From NCBI GenBank assembly GCA_013115135.1, contig JABANP010000041.1, forward strand, positions 159,482 to 223,481: a stretch of DNA of 64,000 bases, written 5' to 3'. Below the pieces are notes generated by a model. The model ran no database searches. It had not been told where the DNA came from and saw only the letters and a list, made by a program, of their open reading frames with translations. Source of the stretch: Perkinsus olseni. Its lineage: Eukaryota > Perkinsozoa > Perkinsida > Perkinsidae. How positions within the stretch are numbered: the first letter of the stretch is position 1; each line of letters opens with the position of its first letter. This document shows, one piece after another, positions 8,910-22,373 of the stretch. The translations under genes and the position numbers were made by a program.

Positions 8910-9863
8910 CTACGTACTCGGGCCGACAGTAGTCGGGGCATCAGTCATCTCGATGGTAGTCGGTGAGGCTCCGGTGGTGACCTCAACGGAGGTAGCAACA
9001 CCGGCAGTAGTGATTGCAGCAACAGTCGTAGTCGGGGCATCGGTGGTCACGCCCTCGACCGCAGCTGCAGTGGTGGAGGCTTCAGTAGTCCCATCAGACT
9101 CGTCCTTCTGATCGCGTCCAGCGGCCTCATCGACCGGAGTGGTGACGGAGGCCTCGTCAGTAACAACCGATGGTGTAGTCTCCTCAGAGGGGGCCGCTGT
9201 AGTGGTAGGCTGAGGGGCCGCCACGGTAGTGGTCGCGACAGGAGCATCAGTCGTAGTCGTAGCAACATCGACTGCGGTTGCGGTGGCGACCTCGGAGGTG
9301 GTAGTCGTGGCCTCGGCATCATCCTTGTCTCTACCGGGAGACTCCCCAGCCGCGGTGGTAACGGGCACCTCGTCAGTCACAGGAGCCGCGGTGGTGACAT
9401 CAACCTCATCGGTGACGACGGCTGGACTGGTCATCTCTGTGGTGTCCCCAGTAGGAGTAGCCTCAGTAGTTCCCTCGGGAGCCGCCGTTGTGACCTCAGT
9501 AGCTTCCTCGACATCGGTTGCTGTAGTAGCCGAACCAGTGGAAGTGTCCTCGCAAGTGCAAGGTACATTGGATAGATGGCAGACGCTAGGGGTGTCCCAG
9601 TACTTACAGTACGAGCCGGGGGTATCCGAGGCACAACCAGCGTCGCAGTTACGAGGAGCTTCAGTCGTCGCACTCGTATCGCAGGAGCACGGGGCATCCG
9701 ACCCAAAGCAAGTGCTGGGCGTCTTCCAGTATTTACAATAGGACCCGGGATAAGTGGCAGCACAGTCAGCGTCGCACTCAGTGGTGGAACCTATCACGTA
9801 TGTGATACCTTGGAGGACACTGAAGAAGACGACAGCTACGGGGATAGAGCGAAATGGCATCAA
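8910..9863 (-). CDS. Secreted mucin-like protein with two six-cysteine repeats, copy 2
   Basis: 317 residues, collinear with the 2129-3082 protein without any length change. The signal peptide (VAVVFFSVLQGITYVIGS), both C-x3-C-x8-C-x8-C-x6-C-x-C modules and the Thr/Ala/Pro-rich stalk are all kept. Every cysteine is conserved. The 13 or so residue differences are conservative or lie in the stalk (for example M/I and A/V in the leader, N/D after the first module). The open frame is intact, so both copies may be expressed. The flanking DNA is also near-identical on the downstream side. Confidence 0.85.
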   Translation of the reverse strand: MMPFRSIPVAVVFFSVLQGITYVIGSTTECDADCAATYPGSYCKYWKTPSTCFGSDAPCSCDTSATTEAPRNCDAGCASDTPGSYCKYWDTPSVCHLSNVPCTCEDTSTGSATTATDVEEATEVTTAAPEGTTEATPTGDTTEMTSPAVVTDEVDVTTAAPVTDEVPVTTAAGESPGRDKDDAEATTTTSEVATATAVDVATTTTDAPVATTTVAAPQPTTTAAPSEETTPSVVTDEASVTTPVDEAAGRDQKDESDGTTEASTTAAAVEGVTTDAPTTTVAAITTAGVATSVEVTTGASPTTIEMTDAPTTVGPST

Positions 9864-10367
9864 GATGGGATGAAAGAAGGACTATGCACCCAGCGAGCTA
9901 CGCCAGTCGCGGAATCCCTCAAGCAGATCCGGCTTGTTTTGTAGCGTACGGTATAGATCACTGTCGCCGAGAATCATCTCGCCCGAGCGTTTCGGAAGAT
10001 GCTCCACGCAGTGCGGTGTCCAATTGTTAGCGGTGCGACTGACAACGCATGGGTTCTTGCTGAAGAGTCTTCAGTGAAGACTAGTAGTCTCCCTCGGGTA
10101 ATCGTTGCCTGTCTATGATCGAGGATGTTCTCCGAAGCAGTCTAAGTACATTTATCCCTAAGCAGGCGTGCAGCAGGTTGCAATGCTGTAGTAAATTTCT
10201 CACTTTTACACAGCAGTTGCCTCAAAGCACTTCACGAGATGAACTACTCCGACTGCAACGCGAAGAGTCGTGATACGCTTCGATATCACAGTTGACAAAT
10301 AGTGTGGATACACATCCGGTGTGTGCCAGTTCGAGGTCCAAAAGTTATCGCCGGTTTAGTTGGTTTT

Positions 10368-11545
10368 CAAACTGTATGCCCGACCTTGGTTTCGAGAGTA
10401 AGGATTCGAATTGCTCATACATCGCCTACCGAGGTGAGATGAGGAACCCATCTTGAAGATGGACGCGGTTATGGCGCGATAATTATCCGCATCGATTAGG
10501 GCCAGTTCCCTCTTCGACAGTCCGGCGTCCATCGTCGAAATGGATACGTGCTGTCTGGCTCGGCTGCGAGGAGAGAATAGACGTCTGTTATGAGATGTAT
10601 CGAGGATGGTGGTGAACATCACTACGAGTCGGTTGAGGCAACGAACGTCAAAGGCTCAGAGGGGCCAGTCCGGTCTGAGTTCACTCTCTCGACTACGAGT
10701 AGTATGGTCGGCTTGTGCCCGTGTAATGCACGCATTGGCAGTCGACGCCCTCGATACTGCAGCACCGGCCTACCGTTAGCGGGGCACCACCTTTTGTGTT
10801 ATCATTCGGTGCGCTCATCGCTTGAAGAAACTTGAGCCGCGCGACAACCTGGTTGTTGGATTTCTCAGAATCCCGAATCATCGTCCCCACCTCCAGTCCG
10901 ACCTTTCAGCACTCTGAGCTAGTCTTCAGCGCCAAACAGGATAGGGAAAGTCACCACGTGCTAAGTCATTACGCCACCTGTCTTTGTTATAGACGTGCTG
11001 TGTTTTCACTAAGCCCGAGACCGCGCCCACCAGCATACCCTTATTCAGAGTGGTCCCGGAGGCGGCCGACGGTCTCTCGACTATTCCTGACTCGGTCGAA
11101 ATCCCTTCCACTTTGGTTTGATACTTGAAACGACTCTCGGGCCTTCCCAGAAACATTCACTCTTTGTGAGACATGCTTATCAAGTCACATATACAGCATA
11201 CGATTCCACTTTCGTCTCCCACTCAGCTTCTTCGATTCATACTCTCGCCACCGTTGAAGTGACCGAGGCACTCCCCGAGTCATCGCCTTCGACCAATTCT
11301 CTCGTCTCTTTTGTATCCTGGCTGCCCTCCTTTCATGCATTCGGCGTGGTAGCTCTCAGTGAGTTGAAGTGGCTGACCATAAAAACGCTCCGTCGACTAG
11401 ACACCATCAGTAATGACACTCACAAACCCCATTTGATTTTGCCTGGCCAATTCATGAGGACCCGCCGAGAGAACGACTTGCCAGCAGCGAACTTCCGTCC
11501 AGCACCTCGTTGGTATCTGCAGAAATCCGCGATTTTCACGAGGGA
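10368..11545. other. Intergenic between duplication copy 2 and the first core gene
   Basis: Unique sequence. A few open frames of 80-150 codons exist on both strands (the longest at 11118-11573, plus) but none has recognisable motifs or a consistent splice pattern. I see nothing I can support. Confidence 0.4.
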
Positions 11546-13990
11546 TCAGCAGACGGCGTTCTCGTGCCTCTGAATCGGTAGTGCCCAGTCGAGTCGGGCC
11601 TTGTAGTGTGCATGAGGAGGAAGGTCATCCAAGACCTCCTTCAGAGTGTTGATAGCCTGCGTCTGGCTGGAGTGCTTCCACCCGTAGGCCCGCTCTAACA
11701 CGTTAATCTGGTGACGGGTTAGACGTCGGTACACGGGGTCTTTGGAGAGACTATGAGCCACTCGCTGTAGAGTGGGGTACCTCGGAGAGGTCGCAGGTGC
11801 GATCCCGGCACCTGTCATCCAGTTGCACTAACCTCATCATGCGTTCCTCAGGATCAATTTCACGGCCAAATTTGGTGCCGCCCAAAACCCCCCGAGGCTG
11901 TGCAGCCGGAGTGAAACCGAAATGGTTATTGAAGGGGTGGAAGTATCTCCACTGGGGTTGGGGCGCTCGAAACTCCGGATAGCCTGCCGCCGTCCTGAAG
12001 AGCCAACATGAGAACCGTTGCACGAGGTTCAGAGTTACTTCAAAATGCCACCCTTGGTCTTCTTAATCCAGTCAAGAACCTGACAATAAATGCTTCGCTC
12101 CGCTAAGAATTAGCCAGCAGGCGTCCTCACATCGGTGACTCCTATCCAGCTTCTGCCTCAGTCGATCCCTAGGGTCATGAGCCCACTCCGTGACCCCTCT
12201 GAATGACATGAGAGGCTCGAGGAGGTCGGGAGGCATGGGGGCCTTGCTGCGGAGCCTTAGCAAATCTGAAGCCACCCGATTCCACTGGTAACTCGTACTC
12301 TCTCCCAACTACCATCACTAGTGTCCAGCGTGTAATCGATCATGCTCTCATCGAGTTGGTTTCGGGCGCACTCGTCTCTCAGCAGCCGCTCCCGTGTCTG
12401 CCGCTTCATCATATACGGAGCCTCGTAGTCCGACAGCTCATTGGTGAGTACAGGGCGGGCCTGCAGACCACATCGGCGGGACACAAAGGGCTCCTACGCA
12501 TATGCTTCGTGTCGGGGCAAATCGTCCTCGTTATTGAAAAGTTATAATTGCAGAATTGATACATCCAACCAGCGGAGAAATACGACAAACAGTCAAAATG
12601 ATCACAATCATTCCTCCAGCACCCGAAGAAATAGCACCCCTTCAATCAGCGACCTGCTTCTCCAGAACAACCTACGACTTTACGGATACTAACGGCTCTC
12701 CCTTGAAGAAGAAATCGCCATTGCCATACCAGAGACTACCACGACGACAGCCTATCATCACCCCACCCACCTCGCTGGTCACATGCTTCCTAAAGGCCTG
12801 CTTCAATACGTCCACGAATCTGTCGCTATCATGAGGTACTTCATCGGCACCCAGACTATCACTGGCGTGCCGATAGACCTCCGAGTACATCTCCGCCTTG
12901 AACACGTCCTCCACCAAAGACTTTACCACACCATCTTTGAATCGCCAGTGGGCTGCAACGTAAGTCGGCTCCGGCTCCTCGTAGCCCTCGTTCTCCGTCG
13001 TTTGCATCTTCTTAGCCATTTTCTGCCGCCTCTTGGTCATCCGTCCTCGTCGTCGGCCCGCCCAGAACTGCGCCATGTAACGATTGTACTCTCCTATGAA
13101 GGCCCTGCCAAAGTCGAAGGTAACGTCTCTTCAGGACGAGCTCGAAGCCCACCTCTTCTCCTGCAGTTCAAGCTCTCGGCCTTCAGGAACTCTACTACCA
13201 ACTGGGAGGGACGGGCTGAGGGAATAAAAGTGATACGCCCCAGCAGGATGGATGAGCGATGGTATCAGCGACCCCCTTACTCGATCTGGTCGGCGCCGGG
13301 CCTTTGCTGAGTTTGTCTGACCCCGAACGATGACTTGTAGTGCTCCCACATACTCTCGGCGGTCTGCGGCTTCGGAAGGTGTTGGACAGCAGCCTGAGGA
13401 AGCCATCATGAGTATCCCCGGTCATCACGAACACTGCTATGACCTTCAGCCATTCGCTGTACTCCGGTGCCAACGTCCGTCCACTGCCGTCCCCGTGGTG
13501 CCGTTGTGCTCGACTCTGCGCCCTGCCCGACGACTGGTGGCTCCGAGAACGGGCAGCTTTCAGAGTATCTGGAGGTATCAATCGCTCGAGCCCGGGTCAC
13601 CCCACCTCTGCTAGGCTCAGTGCGGCGTTGCGTGAAACATTAGATCTGCGACGATAAACACAGACTGTATCAAACAGCTCAGCGTGATCTGATTTATACG
13701 CTGAGAACAAATATCGATCTCACCAGTATTGCTATCGTCTCCTTTTCAGCCGTTGCCGCCGCACTCTTTCCAAAGGCGGCAAGTATATCTGCATTCCCTC
13801 CGCTTGTTGCGTCGGACAGCTTCAACCCACTCGGTCGCAGCAACCCCCTCACCACCAGGCATGCCGGCGGACGGGACATGACCCAGGGACGAAAACAAAA
13901 CCGCTGACGAGGGCGCAGTCGGAAAGCAGGGCTGCTGTAGGCGGTGATCGACGCTAAGAAACCACAACTATACAACCAACGTATATCAGA
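11546..13990 (-). CDS. Unidentified multi-exon protein
   Basis: Several minus-strand segments look coding and chain through short introns. They include a basic helical stretch (RRRGRMTKRRQKMAKK, near 13050), an exon with VKSLVEDVFKAEMYSEVYRHA (about 12890), one with APYMMKRQTRERLLRDECAR (about 12380) and a final exon ending near 11546 with LERAYGWKHSS. One intron is solved well: 31 nt, GT at about 11814 to AG at about 11784, joining ...LVQLDD to RYPTLQRVAHSL in frame. This intron starts GTGCCGGGATCGCACCTGCG, a motif seen again elsewhere. The 5' limit is uncertain and there may be more than one gene. No family was recognised. A mitochondrial function would be a guess. Confidence 0.4.
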
Positions 13991-14009
13991 AACATCACAA
14001 CGACGCAAG

Positions 14010-14584
14010 TCATGCCCTGCTGAGCTCCAGCCTGCCCCGCCTTCTCCTCCTTCCACGACCCCCACGCCTTATCGGAGCGGCCAGCGGGGGTGGGGCAGCG
14101 GCCTCAACCGTAGTGGTCGACGCGACAGTATCACCCTCATCTCCTCGAGGTGATGCCGATCCGCATTCTCTGACTAGCAGCTCCACCAGATCTCCCAGAT
14201 ATGCAGCGTTCTGAAGCGGGATTCTCCACTCCAAAGGATGCTCATGGAAATGATCAGCGATATAACCTCCGTTGACTTGACAGGAGCATCGCTCACACGC
14301 ACTACCGGATGCCACGGTCCGAACAGAATTGATATACGGTTCACCACAACGACGACGGTGCCGTCACTCACCTGGTTGCGGTTGTCGAAAGTGTCCGCCC
14401 GCACCGCTATAACTCCCGACTCCTTATCGTATCGCTTCGGCCCTACCACTTCAGCCATGGTATCCGCATGACTTCTATCAGCAACATCAGTCGCCTTAAA
14501 GCAAGCAGTCACCCCTTCCATCGAACCCTCGTAACGATTCGGGTTCCTCTCCACCGTCGGAGGGCCCCACCATCTGATATCCAT
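14010..14584 (-). CDS. Mitochondrial small-subunit ribosomal protein mS35-like
   Basis: Two exons. The first ends VVGPKRYDKESGVIAVRADTFDNRNQ-, and after an intron of about 110 nt (GTGAGTGACG...CGCTTCAG) the second continues NAAYLGDLVELLVRECG and ends in an Arg/Gly/Pro-rich tail with stop at 14010-14012. The joined core follows the conserved C-terminal pattern of MRPS35 (VG-x-RY, ...T-x-x-D/R-x-x-x-R-x-Q-N-x-x-Y-x-x-x-L-x-x-L-x-x-ES/EC). The family binds rRNA in the mitoribosomal small subunit head. ATG at 14584 is the best start visible, giving a short protein with essentially only the core domain. Upstream exons cannot be excluded. Confidence 0.55.
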
Positions 14585-14626
14585 CAGAGGCGACGGTCCA
14601 CTGGTGGAAAATACCTACGCCTTGTA

Positions 14627-14913
14627 ATGTATGGTATGAGGGAAGCGGAATCTATGGTCCTCAGTCGGACTCCTCGGCAGATGGCTGCCGTGCTGCAGCG
14701 CCGTCAGACCCGTGACGAATTGGGATTGATCTCTGAGCAGCAGCAGAAGCAGAAGAGGGAATACTTCCCAGAAAAGTTCCGGTTAGTAACAGCCACACCT
14801 TTTCTTCAAGGAAGAGACGAGGGCCCAGACAGTCGTTCTTAGCAGTATTCAAGCCGGACGAAAAATGCTTAACCACCACCAAAGAAAGCACATTAGCACC
14901 CGCTCAATCGTAG
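14627..14913 (+). CDS. Small hypothetical two-exon protein (weak)
   Basis: An open frame from ATG 14627 (MYGMREAESMVLSRT...) is helical, charged and Gln/Arg/Lys-rich (LISEQQQKQKREYFPEKF). A 29-nt GTTAGT...TTCAAG intron (14782-14810) joins it in frame to a second segment ending with TAG at 14911-14913, giving about 85 residues. It would be divergent from the mS35-like gene. The intron is very short and no homologue is recognised, so this could be chance. Confidence 0.25.
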
Positions 14914-15461
14914 TAGGTCGGTCGCCGAACAGCTCCGGCACGGTAGTATCGAATCGGAGCCGCTCGACGACCGTACTGGCCACCAATGGCAATTGACCAT
15001 CCTTACATGCCAGCTTTCTCCTCTTCAAATTCACGCGAAGTTGGAGTAGTGTGAGTGAGACCAGCAAACTCATACATCCGATGCAGCGTGTAGCGACGGA
15101 AGTCCTTCTTACGGCGTATCTGACGGAGATGGCCAACAGTTCATTGCTTTCCGTCTTCCAGCCTGCCCTAACGACCCCTCATCACTCTGCGCTACTGAAG
15201 GCACTGCCGGCTAGCCAACTACTGAACAAACCCTCGCGCTGCAGCAGTCCCCACATGTACCGATGTCGTCATTCCACAAGGGGGGGTTTGACCATTCCTA
15301 GCTGCCATTCCAACGTTCTACCATCATTCTACCTATTCATATAGGTGAAGGTATCAACATACTCTGGATCATACTGTTTTCAATCCCTATCTATCATTAG
15401 AAAATTCCTGTATGAAAATCATAAATTATAATTCACTGATGATTCGCACTACTCAATCAAT

Positions 15462-16055
15462 TTAGTGCCAGCCAGTAGCATAGCGACCACTATTGCGCCC
15501 ACCACCTTCGGCTAACCTCATACCACACCTCCCTACTTGGTTCCTGTCCTGTTTCGTCAGCCTCGATACATGCTGTCTGATGTTCTTAGCGATCTCATAA
15601 GGGCTCTGCGGGTTGCCGATCCGGTCCTCCAATCGCAGTGGTGGGAGGCCCTTCGTCGCCAAATGCTCCGCCGTGGGAATGATTTTTTTCTGCTTCCTCT
15701 GTTTCGGCTTCGCAAACCACCGCCGACCGCCCAGATGCAACCACGGTGTTTCAAGCGACCGTACATCCACCAAAGAGATGAGGCACGACCGACCGCCTAT
15801 CAGCTGCCGGGGCGTGGACACCATCAACGGCAGAAAAGAATCAGACTGTCCTGGGAAAACCGCTGGTGATTCTCCGTCAGCAATGCAGATAACACGTACC
15901 ATCCGAGCGCCCAAATCGACAACCCCATCGAGAGATAAAATAGCTCTAACGGAAGCTTCACAGCGTGACTCAAGGCCAATGAGGGCTGATGATTCTGCGG
16001 AATCTGTGACCGAGAAGACGTAGTGTGTCCGATTCTGACGCTTTAATCGCGTCAC
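15462..16055 (-). CDS. Unidentified protein, 197-codon open segment
   Basis: The longest uninterrupted minus-strand frame in this interval. It has a basic region (RRWFAKPKQRKQKKIIP) followed by a helical stretch (SPYEIAKNIRQHVSRLTK). Composition and length favour coding over chance. An upstream segment (15970-16173) and a downstream one (about 14908-15136, with VVERLRFDTTVPELF) may be further exons, but I could not find unambiguous splice joins. No family was recognised. Confidence 0.35.
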   Translation of the reverse strand: MTRLKRQNRTHYVFSVTDSAESSALIGLESRCEASVRAILSLDGVVDLGARMVRVICIADGESPAVFPGQSDSFLPLMVSTPRQLIGGRSCLISLVDVRSLETPWLHLGGRRWFAKPKQRKQKKIIPTAEHLATKGLPPLRLEDRIGNPQSPYEIAKNIRQHVSRLTKQDRNQVGRCGMRLAEGGGRNSGRYATGWH

Positions 16056-16232
16056 CTCGTGAGGACCACTTCATCATTGAGGTGCAGGCAGAGGTGGAGG
16101 CAAGCCGAACCAGTCCAGATATCAAATCCCTCCGCGACCGCGTCCCTCCATCGTGATTGAGAAAGAAACACATCAGGCTTCAAGCTGAATACAAATTATC
16201 ACAAAAATGGTTACGACTTTGACGGAGGACTA

Positions 16233-18783
16233 CTAAGAACGTTTCGTAGCTGCTGAGGCAGGCGACCTTCGACCCTTCACATCCTCAACCCACTTCCCCT
16301 CTCTTGTCCGCTCGCGATGCCATATCCGCACCTTCATCAACAATTGACAGGGCTGTCACGCGCCACGAAATTACCTGGCCTCCTTCCTGTGCTGTCGCTA
16401 ATATGGTGCCTGTTAAGTCCCAAGCGACTCTCCAGACTGGTCCAGCGTTGGGACCGAGGTCGAGAGTTTGAGCGTGGGAGAGGTTGCCGGCCACCGAACA
16501 GTTGAATATGCACACTAGGTTGCTGCTGCCGCAGACAACTAGAATGTCGAAAGGCCTAAAACAAAGTAAGAGACTGAGAGGGGCCTCCTGGGTCATTCTG
16601 CAATTCATATCAGAATTATACACGTCTGATGAGGACCCTATCGTACGGTACATTATACGACTCACAATCGCCGCCGTGTACAACTCGTAACAACCAACCA
16701 AGCAAACATCCCCCGTCAGCGCCACACGCGTTATGCTTGCTTAATAATACCACGTTGTGACGCGAATTCGAGCGTTGGGAGATAACGGGGGGAAGTGTTG
16801 GACGAGCGGTAACGACCCTAAGGCGATTTTTCAATAGCTGTGATTAGTGTGCCAACAACATGAGGTTCCAAATGAGCTCATACCGACTGCACCGATTACG
16901 AGATCTTCAAATTGTTCATGGAATTTTGAAATAGCCTCCAGCAATCCTGCCGTGGCATTAGGAGTGAACACACTCAGACGGCAAGCATTCGGGTCCCTCA
17001 CCCTTCCTACTACCTGCATAGGTTCGGGCGCCCAGGCGACATCCTTGGCAGCCGCCATCCGCCCAGTGCTGTCCTTACAGCCAACTACGCATGACTTCTC
17101 CAGCCATCTCCCACCACCTCCGCCACCAGCAGCCGCAATCTCCGACCGACCGCTGCCTTGCCGTCCCGATTGGTTATCGAGTAGCTTCACCAGACCGCTG
17201 TGGCCCACTACGACCAACCTCTCACACTGCACTATCGAACTGGTGCACCACGACAGAGCTGTCGCCCCTACAGGAAGCATCCTGAACAGTAGAGAAACTC
17301 ATCAAGTGGCTCCATAAAGCAGCCAGAGTCAAACGAGGAAGGGAACTGGGTGGGTGAGACCTCTGGGAAGGTTCGGTAACATTGAAAAGCGCACAGTGCT
17401 AGTCTTCAGCACACCAGTATTCTGGTAATTCACCGTAATCACGACAGGATTTATTCGTAGCTGAGCAAGTTCGTTCCGAGAGACGGGTCAAAAATGAGAT
17501 CGGAAATGTAATCCATAGGGTGGCAAGGCGAAACTCTCCCTCCGCCCATGCACCCCCCCGTAGTACGTTTTCTCGTTATTATTCGCATTCCCATCGATGA
17601 CGCTGGACGGCACCGGCGATACAGCAGCTGCTGTATTGAGGGAGTTGGCCCGCAGTCTGCTAACGGTTATGACATCCTCCAACACCCACGTCGCCAGATT
17701 AACCGGGTCCATCGCTTCATACCTGGGCGGACGATATACTCGCAGATTCAACATCGGATCGAGATGAACAACTAGGCTACGGAAAAAGGTGGCGCACTTC
17801 ATTATGTGTCAAATGACGAGGGCAATTTCGTCACCCGATGGAATACTGAGTTACATCGCAGTTTCTGAATCCCGAAGGGTGAATAATCCTGGAGGGAAAA
17901 TGGCCAATCTTTCTCGAATCGTTTCCGGTGTCCTTCGAACGCAATCGCCCTCCGCTATTTATTACGTTCGCACGCATCCGCTTGCACTGCATGAGGCAAG
18001 CTTGAGCCCCCATCGACGAGGGGCAAACTGGATGTCAGTTACGGCATGGGAACTATCGGTCAGGCACGCCCTTTTCCTCCATCGAGTGTTGGTAGCTGAA
18101 CCAATACAAGTTGACCCATTCCGAATCTTTCACTAGCCAACCTAAGATACACCCCTGTACTACATCCCTGACCCCTCATTCCTTTCTGCTTCTCTGTATC
18201 ATCATCATACTCCTCGCAACTCCATATTGAAACCACTCGGTCCTCGCTGCAGCTCGCTATAATCTCACCGAACTCGGGATAAGCCCAATCTGAGCGGAAA
18301 TATCCGATCCCGCTCCGTGATTCAGAACAAAAGGAAACCTCTCATTGAGAGGGTCACTATCCCAACAGCGCCTGCCCTCTGGTAAGGACCAACCTACGGC
18401 GTCAATCTAGGAATGGTCGAGAACAATAGAGCTCATCTTCGACGAACCTATCGCCAAGTTACTACCTAGTCTCCAAATGGGAGCGTTGTGTGCCGATGCT
18501 ATGCAAGCCTCCAGCTCCCAATCATCACCATCCTCGCTCACTTTCCAAATTAATATATTCTGCGCTGACGTGCACATCGCCCTGACATAATTCGTATCTT
18601 GGACGCTCAACCCCAAGATACTTTCTCGACTTACACCTTATCGCCGTAGTAACTGAAGCTTACATCATGAACATAATCAGAATCGCTCGCTACAGGCACG
18701 CCAAACTTAGAGTCTAACAATCTCCGCTGCGAGGGCTGCGAGGCCGCGGCCTCCTCGGTTGAAGCGGGGACATGATCAACCAT
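16233..18783 (-). CDS. Seh1/Sec13-type WD40 nucleoporin
   Basis: Multi-exon gene. Start ATG 18783 opens MVDHVPASTEEAA..., followed by DYVHDVSFSYYGDKV (compare the Seh1 N-terminus 'DLIHDVSFDFHG'). Then come ILIWKVSEDGDDWELEACIASAH-x-PIWRL, LRVYRPPRYEAMDPVNLATWVLEDV (Seh1 'IVRIYEAPDVMNLSQW'), a variable glycine-rich segment, and GPVWRVAWDLTGTILATAQEGGQ-VRIWHRE (Seh1 '[27 protein letters not shown]'). The stop is at 16233-16235. The family forms beta-propellers in the nuclear pore Y-complex and the SEA/GATOR complex. The last intron (44 nt, about 16375-16332) begins GTAATTTCGTGGCGCG, a word shared with a poly(A)-binding-protein intron. Exon limits in the middle are approximate. Confidence 0.65.
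16356..16372 (-). repeat. AATTTCGTGGCG motif, copy in the Seh1-like intron
   Basis: AATTTCGTGGCGCGTGA begins two bases inside the predicted donor of the last intron of the Seh1-like gene, on the transcribed (minus) strand. Confidence 0.8.
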
Positions 18784-19239
18784 GACCTCCCCTACAAAGA
18801 GAGTTCCCCTAGTGACAATAGACTGGACACAACACAGTGAGAAGGTTTAACAAAATCACGTTCACCGCATCATCATCATATTCGAGTATTCATCATCTTC
18901 CATCCATCCACAAGCATTTATTATTATCATCGTCATCAGCAGCTGCCTAGTTACCGTTTTTATGCTTTTTCTATCAAATTATTAACCTTCGCACCTGTCT
19001 TCATCATCATCGTCTTCATAATGCCGACATCATCGCATCATCATCTTCATCACACAATTTCTCCGCCAAGATCGCATCACCGATCGGGAGGTAACAACAG
19101 AAAATAATAAGTAAAAATGACAACGGATAAAAATATAAAACCATCAGGGCTTTCCATAGCCCCGCATTCACGTCATTCGTGATATATAAAAAATAAAAAT
19201 ATCAAATTCGTAATAATGGACAACCACCACTTCCATCAA
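18784..19239. repeat. AT-rich intergenic with (ATC/CAT)n runs
   Basis: Between the start of the Seh1-like gene and the end of the poly(A)-binding-protein gene. Dominated by imperfect 'catcatcat', 'tcatcatc' and A/T-rich runs. No gene seen. It presumably holds the Seh1-like promoter and the PABP 3' region. Confidence 0.6.
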
Positions 19240-21942
<2,703 letters not shown>

Positions 21943-22373
21943 TTTTCTTTTTTTGAGCTTCTTTTAAGTTGCTTTTTGACCCGATCGGATGACCGGATGG
22001 TAGGTTAACGGAAAGAACCGCCGTAACGAACTGAAACGGCGCAAGATACTCCCAGCCGACCTTAAACGTATCTTCCCCCCTTCAACCTCCCCCCAGGCCC
22101 CAATCGCTGCCCTACACGCACAATGGTGACCATTTGCGGGCCTCTAGAGACCCCTAGCCAGCACGACAGCCCCTGTAGAGGTTAACCTCAAGTAAAGAGC
22201 GACCAACCGCCTGCGATTACGACCGCGGCGCATTTCGCACACGCCCAGACAATCGATTCCATTTCGAGCGCGTTGTCATCCGTGAGACCCCGGTTCGATC
22301 CCCGGCCCCGACACCTTTATACCGATTCACACCACTGGACCAACCGTAGCTTCAGGGTTCTTCATCTTCCCAG
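21943..22373. promoter_or_regulatory. Divergent promoter interval, PABP (-) and NOC3-like (+)
   Basis: 431 bases between the two start codons. At 22273-22317 it contains the 3' half of a tRNA-like sequence (GTGAGACCCCGGTTCGATCCCCGGCC split by a perfect B box), but no matching 5' half. I read it as a tRNA fragment, not a gene. A pyrimidine-rich tract lies at 22076-22100. No clear TATA box is visible. Confidence 0.45.

Larger units (their letters stand above)
7800..10367 (+). repeat. Segmental duplication, copy 2
   Basis: Direct-orientation partner of 1-4881. It contains the decayed secreted-family copy and the second mucin-like gene, and lacks both transposons found in copy 1. It therefore preserves the pre-insertion sites at about 8434-8441 and 9969-9977. 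Identity is high from 8742 to 10367 and clearly lower before 8740. Confidence 0.85.

Noticed and set aside
22273..22317. tRNA-Asp-like 3' half with GTC in a loop position and a perfect B box
   Set aside because: No 5' half can pair with its acceptor or form a D-arm within 100 bases, and the T-stem pairs imperfectly. Treated as a fragment.
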